Positions 60,432-64,000 of a stretch of 64,000 nucleotides of DNA are shown piece after piece. Numbering within the stretch: the stretch's first letter is position 1; the number at the start of each line of letters is the position of its first letter. The stretch is taken from contig NZ_JAKLUA010000006.1 of NCBI RefSeq assembly GCF_022012435.1, positions 1-64,000 of the forward strand, read 5' to 3'. The stretch is from Bradyrhizobium zhengyangense (GTDB lineage: Bacteria; Pseudomonadota; Alphaproteobacteria; Rhizobiales; Xanthobacteraceae). The notes below the pieces were generated by a model, which was not told the DNA's origin, ran no database searches, and saw only the letters and a program-made list of their open reading frames with translations. The position numbers and the translations under genes are program-made.

Positions 60432-61874
60432 ATGTCTGGTCCCTCTTCCGTCGTCAGTGACCCCGCCTATATCCGCGCCCGCGCGATGGAGACGCTGTTC
60501 GAGCGGCTGGAGCATCTGTGCGAGGGCGCCATCGCGATCGATCGCAGCGGGCGCGTGGTCTATGTCAACGAGAAATACGTGACCGCGATCGGCCTCTCGC
60601 ATGAATCCGAGGCGCTTGGCCGTCCGATCGAGGAGGTCATCCCCAACAGCCTGATGCGCAGGGTCGTGGAGACGGGCGAGCCGATCATCCTCGACATCAT
60701 GGAGCTTGGGGGAGAGCAGCTCGTCGTCACCCGCATGCCGATCGAGGACGAGAAGGGCAACATCATCGGTGCGATCGGCTTCGTGCTCTACGATCGCCTC
60801 GAAGGCCTGAAGCCGCTGCTCGGTCGCGTCGCCCAGCTCGAGAACGACCTGCGGCTGGCGCGACGACAATTGTCGCACGCGCGCGCTGCACGCTTCACCT
60901 TCGAGGACTACGTCGGCAGCACCGCAGGCATCGCGCAGGCCAAGAAGCTCGCAGGCCGTGCAGCGCGCCAAAGCGTCACCGTCCTGCTCACGGGCGAGAC
61001 CGGCACCGGCAAGGAAATGCTGGCGCAGGCAATCCACAATGCGTCCGCGCGCGCCGAAAAGCCTTTCGTGAGCGTCAACGTCGCGGCGATCCCGGATACG
61101 CTGATCGAATCGGAGTTCTTCGGGGCGGCGCCGGGCGCCTACACCGGTGCGGACCGCAAGGGCCGCGACGGCAAATTCCGGGTCGCCCACGGCGGTACGC
61201 TGTTTCTCGACGAGATCGGCGAGATGCCGCTGCAATTGCAGGCCAAGCTGCTGCGCGTTCTGCAGGAGCGGGAGATCGAACCGCTCGGCTCCGACAAGGT
61301 CACCAAGGTCGATGTGCGCGTAATTGCTGCCACCAATGTCGACCTGCACAAGCGGGTCAGCGAGGGGACATTCCGGGCCGATCTCTACTACCGGCTCAAC
61401 GTGCTCTCGATCGTGCTGCCGCCGCTGCGTCATTGCCTGGACGACTTGCCAGAGATCTGCGGCCGGCTGCTGGAAGACATCAGCGCATCCGGCGACTATC
61501 TCAATGCCAGGATCACGCCGAGCGGTCTGACTGCGCTGGCGCGGTACGGCTGGCCCGGCAATGTCCGCGAGCTGCGCAACATCCTGGAACGCGCGTTGAT
61601 CCTGAGCGATTCGGGACGCCTCACCAGCGACGATTTCGATCGCATTCTCCCCGTGAGCGCGGAGATGATACAAGCGGCACCAATGCGGCCGACCGGTCTC
61701 GTCCTGCCCTATGCGGAAGCCGAAGCCGAGTTCGAGAAGCACACGCTGGAACAGGCGCTTGCCGCCAGCAACGGCCAGATCTCGGAAGCGGCCAAGATGC
61801 TCCAGATCTCGCGCGCGACCTTCTACAAGAAGCTCGCGAAGTTCGGCCTCGCATCGGGCGCCGCCTCGATCTGA
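60432..61874 (+). CDS. PAS-containing sigma-54-dependent transcriptional activator
   Basis: A 480-residue bacterial enhancer-binding protein. The N-terminal PAS domain (about 15-125), with IAIDRSGRVVYVNEKYV, is a likely ligand or redox sensor. The AAA+ domain carries GETGTGKE (188-195), Walker B GGTLFLDE (254-261) and GAYTGA (235-240), the variant of the GAFTGA loop that contacts sigma-54. RYGWPGNVRELRNILERAL is the sensor-2 end. The C-terminal Fis helix-turn-helix is NGQISEAAKMLQISRATFYK. GAGG lies upstream of the ATG at 60432. The -24/-12 promoter downstream at 61994 suggests that it activates the transporter/CoA-transferase genes that follow. Confidence 0.93.
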   Translation: MSGPSSVVSDPAYIRARAMETLFERLEHLCEGAIAIDRSGRVVYVNEKYVTAIGLSHESEALGRPIEEVIPNSLMRRVVETGEPIILDIMELGGEQLVVTRMPIEDEKGNIIGAIGFVLYDRLEGLKPLLGRVAQLENDLRLARRQLSHARAARFTFEDYVGSTAGIAQAKKLAGRAARQSVTVLLTGETGTGKEMLAQAIHNASARAEKPFVSVNVAAIPDTLIESEFFGAAPGAYTGADRKGRDGKFRVAHGGTLFLDEIGEMPLQLQAKLLRVLQEREIEPLGSDKVTKVDVRVIAATNVDLHKRVSEGTFRADLYYRLNVLSIVLPPLRHCLDDLPEICGRLLEDISASGDYLNARITPSGLTALARYGWPGNVRELRNILERALILSDSGRLTSDDFDRILPVSAEMIQAAPMRPTGLVLPYAEAEAEFEKHTLEQALAASNGQISEAAKMLQISRATFYKKLAKFGLASGAASI

Positions 61875-61888
61875 GATTCGAGACAGCG

Positions 61889-61917
61889 CGTGTCCGGAGT
61901 CTCGGATTCCGGACACG
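61889..61917. promoter_or_regulatory. Perfect inverted repeat: candidate enhancer for the sigma-54 activator
   Basis: CGTGTCCGGA (61889-61898) and TCCGGACACG (61908-61917) are perfect 10-bp arms around a 9-base spacer. It lies 14 bases after the activator's stop and about 105 bases upstream of the -24/-12 element, centred about 118 bases before the expected transcription start, the usual distance for an enhancer. It could instead or also end the activator transcript. Confidence 0.6.
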
Positions 61918-61993
61918 GCGCGTTGCGCCTCTTTCCCGACGCTTGCACTGAATCTGCTGGATTTTCCGCCATTTTGCGTAAAGCGACAGCATC

Positions 61994-62009
61994 TGGCGCG
62001 GACCTTGCT
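61994..62009 (+). promoter_or_regulatory. Sigma-54 (-24/-12) promoter of the transporter/CoA-transferase genes
   Basis: TGGCGCG-GACC-TTGCT matches the TGGCACG-N4-TTGCW consensus, with the invariant GG (61995-61996) and GC (62007-62008) separated by exactly 10 bases. The transcription start would be about 62020, giving a leader of about 50 nt to the ATG at 62070. The activator encoded directly upstream (60432-61874) is the natural candidate to open it. Confidence 0.75.
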
Positions 62010-62069
62010 CTTCGCTTTGCACAATGACGCATGCTGCACATGCGCATTTGCAACCAGGGAGGACGCCAG

Positions 62070-63374
62070 ATGAGTGAAGCGATCTCAGTCCGTCAGCTTC
62101 AGACCAGACAGCCGTCGCACGTCACGGTCGCCACTGCGAGCCTGATCGGCACGGCCATCGAATGGTACGACTTCTTCCTCTACGGCACCGCCGCGGCGCT
62201 GATCTTCAACAAGCTGTTCTTTCCGACCTTCGATCCGATGATCGGCACGCTGCTGGCGTTCGCGACCTATGCGCTCGGCTTCATCGCGCGTCCGCTCGGC
62301 GGGGTCGTGTTCGGTCACTACGGCGACAAGATCGGCCGCAAAACCATGCTCTATCTCACCCTGCTGATCATGGGTGCGGCCACCGCCGCGATTGGATTCC
62401 TTCCGACCTACGAGACCGCCGGCGTCTGGGCCGCGGTGCTGCTCGTCACCTGCCGTCTGGTTCAGGGTTTTGGTCTTGGCGGCGAATGGGGCGGCGCGGT
62501 GCTGATGGCGGTCGAGCATGCGCCTGCGGACAAGAAGGGCTTTTACGGCAGCTGGCCACAACTCGGCGCGCCGCTCGGCCTCGTGCTCGGCACGCTGGTG
62601 TTCACGGTGGTGTCCTCGACGCTATCAGACGCGCAGCTCTATGCCTGGGGCTGGCGCATCCCGTTCCTGTTCTCGATCGCGCTGGTGCTGGTCGGCCTCT
62701 GGATCCGCTTCACCATCGCGGAATCGCCGGAGTTCCAGAAGGTAAAGGACACCAAGCAGGAAGTGAAGATGCCGATCCTCGAGGCGATCAGGATGTATCC
62801 CAAGAACATCCTGCTGGCGATGGGCGCGCGCTTCGCGGAGAACGGCTTCTTTTACATCTACGCCACTTTCGTGCTCGCCTATGCGACGCAATCGCTCGGC
62901 ATGAACAAGCAGGACATGCTGAACGGCGTGCTGATCGCGGCCGCCATCGAGACCTTCACCATTCCGGCCTTCGGTGCGCTCTCCGACAAGGTTGGGCGCC
63001 GGCCGATCTATATTTTCGGCGCGGTGTTCTCCGCACTGATGTCGTTCCCGCTGTTCATGCTGCTGGCGACCAAGAACCCGCACCTTGCCTGGATCGCGAT
63101 CGCGCTCGGCCTCGCGATCGGGCATGCCGCAATGTACGGGCCGCAGGCTAGCTTCCTGTCGGAGCTATTCGGCACCAAGGTGCGCTACAGCGGCGTCTCG
63201 CTCGGCTACAACCTCGCCTCGATCTTCGCTGGCGCGCTGTCGCCGCTGATCGCGACCGGGCTGATGACGGCTTACGCGCCGGCGACCTGGCCGATCTCGC
63301 TCTACATGGTCGCGCTCGCGATCATCACGGTGGTCTCGGTCTATTTCGCCACTGAAACGCGCAAGGTCGGCTAG
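62070..63374 (+). CDS. MFS transporter of the metabolite:H+ symporter (MHS) family
   Basis: A 434-residue inner-membrane symporter of the ProP/ShiA/KgtP/PcaT group. The hallmark GTAIEWYDFFLYGTAAA opens helix 1; RPLGGVVFGHYGDKIGRK is motif A between helices 2 and 3; and GLGGEWGGAVLM follows helix 4. Twelve helices are expected. These proteins import carboxylates, amino acids or shikimate-type acids with protons. AGGGAGG stands about 8 bases before the ATG at 62070. The sigma-54 promoter lies just upstream, and a CoA-transferase gene follows about 105 bases downstream, pointing to uptake of an organic acid that is then activated to a CoA ester. Confidence 0.92.
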   Translation: MSEAISVRQLQTRQPSHVTVATASLIGTAIEWYDFFLYGTAAALIFNKLFFPTFDPMIGTLLAFATYALGFIARPLGGVVFGHYGDKIGRKTMLYLTLLIMGAATAAIGFLPTYETAGVWAAVLLVTCRLVQGFGLGGEWGGAVLMAVEHAPADKKGFYGSWPQLGAPLGLVLGTLVFTVVSSTLSDAQLYAWGWRIPFLFSIALVLVGLWIRFTIAESPEFQKVKDTKQEVKMPILEAIRMYPKNILLAMGARFAENGFFYIYATFVLAYATQSLGMNKQDMLNGVLIAAAIETFTIPAFGALSDKVGRRPIYIFGAVFSALMSFPLFMLLATKNPHLAWIAIALGLAIGHAAMYGPQASFLSELFGTKVRYSGVSLGYNLASIFAGALSPLIATGLMTAYAPATWPISLYMVALAIITVVSVYFATETRKVG

Positions 63375-63480
63375 CCCTGAATGCTTACGGCACGGGAGCG
63401 GCGCGCCGCTCCCGTGATGCAGATCAAACAAAGCAAGAAGAGCGGACCATAGGATCCGCAAAAACATGGGAGGGAATGCG

Positions 63481-64000
63481 ATGAGCCAGCATCCTGCCTT
63501 GGCTTACCTGCCCAATTCCGAGAAGGGCAAGATCGTCACGGCCGCTGAAGCCGTCATGCTGATCCGTGACGGCGACACGGTCGCCACCGGCGGCTTCGTC
63601 GGCATCGGCTTTGCCGAGGAGATCGCGATCGCGCTGGAGGAGCTTTATCTGGCGAACGAGGACGATGCACCCTACACGCAAGGCAAGCCGCGCAACCTCA
63701 CGCTGGTCTATGCCGCGGGCCAGGGCGACGGCAAGCATCGCGGCCTCAACCACTTCGCGCATGAGGGCCTGGTCCGCCGCGTCATCGGCGGGCACTGGGG
63801 CCTTGCGCCAAAGCTCCAGCAGCTCGCGATCGCAAACCAGATCGAGGCTTATAATCTGCCGCAGGGCGTGATCACGCACCTGTTTCGCGACATCGCCGCC
63901 CATCGCCCGGCTCACATCACCCGCGTCGGCATCGGCACTTTCGTCGACCCCAGGCATGGCGGCGGCAAGCTGAATGCGCGCACCACCGAGGACATGGTGG
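63481..64000 (+). CDS. Acyl-CoA:acetate/3-ketoacid CoA-transferase (N-terminal part; runs off the window)
   Basis: Starts at an ATG preceded by GGGAGGGAATGCG. The 173 residues visible are the start of a fused, Family-I-type CoA-transferase: VTAAEAVMLIRDGDTVATGGFVGIGFAEE is the conserved substrate-loop beginning (read in two parts), and NLTLVYAAGQGDGKHRGLNHFA and GVITHLFRDIAAHRP follow. It should transfer CoA between acetyl- or acyl-CoA and a carboxylic acid. The gene continues beyond the window, so the catalytic Glu is not seen. It lies behind the MHS transporter on the same strand and probably shares its sigma-54 promoter. Confidence 0.85.
   Translation, partial: MSQHPALAYLPNSEKGKIVTAAEAVMLIRDGDTVATGGFVGIGFAEEIAIALEELYLANEDDAPYTQGKPRNLTLVYAAGQGDGKHRGLNHFAHEGLVRRVIGGHWGLAPKLQQLAIANQIEAYNLPQGVITHLFRDIAAHRPAHITRVGIGTFVDPRHGGGKLNARTTEDMV

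Noticed and set aside
60210..62039. A 609-codon minus-strand frame opposite the sigma-54 activator
   Set aside because: The plus-strand frame has Walker A, GAYTGA, Walker B and a Fis helix-turn-helix in order. The minus-strand reading has none.

Overview
This window looks like chromosomal DNA from a Bradyrhizobium-type alphaproteobacterium (Bradyrhizobium or a close relative in the Nitrobacteraceae). The support is high G+C coding DNA, a RegS/RegR (RegB/RegA-type) redox two-component pair, intracellular PHB depolymerase, a protocatechuate ring-cleavage cluster, many solute-binding proteins, MmcB, GlnD, HWE-kinase and PAS-chemoreceptor genes, and many palindromic intergenic repeats of the kind common in that genus. 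I saw no phage, IS element, CRISPR array, tRNA or rRNA. The window reads as core and housekeeping chromosome with accessory metabolism.

Layout. 0.1-7.4 kb: a secreted caspase-fold protein, a GFA-type protein, an NTF2-like protein, a class A beta-lactamase, a CPA1 Na+/H+ antiporter, and a TauD-like dioxygenase whose stop overlaps the GTG start of a periplasmic amidase. 7.5-10.3 kb: ispG, an EamA transporter and a Zur-like Fur protein. 10.4-13.6 kb: a marR-emrA-emrB-type efflux operon behind a strong inverted-repeat operator. 13.8-20.5 kb (minus strand): a phosphotransferase, a chemoreceptor, pcaG, pcaH, a second intradiol dioxygenase and pcaF, an aromatic-acid (beta-ketoadipate) cluster with a possible dedicated chemoreceptor. 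20.7-25.1 kb: mutS, and a soluble chemoreceptor with three near-identical PAS repeats. 25.4-29.5 kb: a membrane protein, OsmC and an ssu/tau-type ABC importer. 29.7-33.6 kb: glnD, ogt and a DUF1304 protein. 33.8-36.4 kb: two tandem, equal-length branched-chain-type binding proteins with no permease genes beside them. 36.5-41.9 kb: DUF1330, PBP1A, a YgjP-like metallopeptidase, an unassigned structured region and phaZ. 42-45.8 kb: an ABC-2 exporter divergent from regS-regR. 46-50.2 kb: mmcB and two convergent GH13 enzymes (trehalose-synthase-like and alpha-glucosidase). 50.3-53.7 kb: an MBL-fold hydrolase, a PHB-depolymerase-family esterase and an MFS exporter. 54-56.7 kb: a luciferase-like oxidoreductase gene interrupted by one in-frame TGA, then a cytochrome P450. 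57.2-60.2 kb: an HWE-type histidine kinase and a PAS-GGDEF-EAL protein. 60.4-64 kb: a PAS-AAA+ sigma-54 activator, then a -24/-12 promoter, an MHS-type transporter and the start of a CoA-transferase gene that runs off the window.

The most noteworthy points are: (1) a self-contained sigma-54 module at 60.4-64 kb, with activator, a perfect 10-bp inverted repeat, a TGGCGCG-N4-TTGCT promoter, a transporter and a CoA-transferase; (2) a roughly 200-nt non-coding region at 40.4-40.6 kb, between phaZ and the metallopeptidase gene, that can fold in two mutually exclusive ways and that I cannot assign to a known RNA family; (3) a Trp-to-TGA change in an otherwise intact flavin-dependent oxidoreductase; (4) paired binding-protein genes that share a leader at the same distance (92 nt) from their starts; and (5) at least five families of palindromic intergenic repeats, several present in more than one copy.
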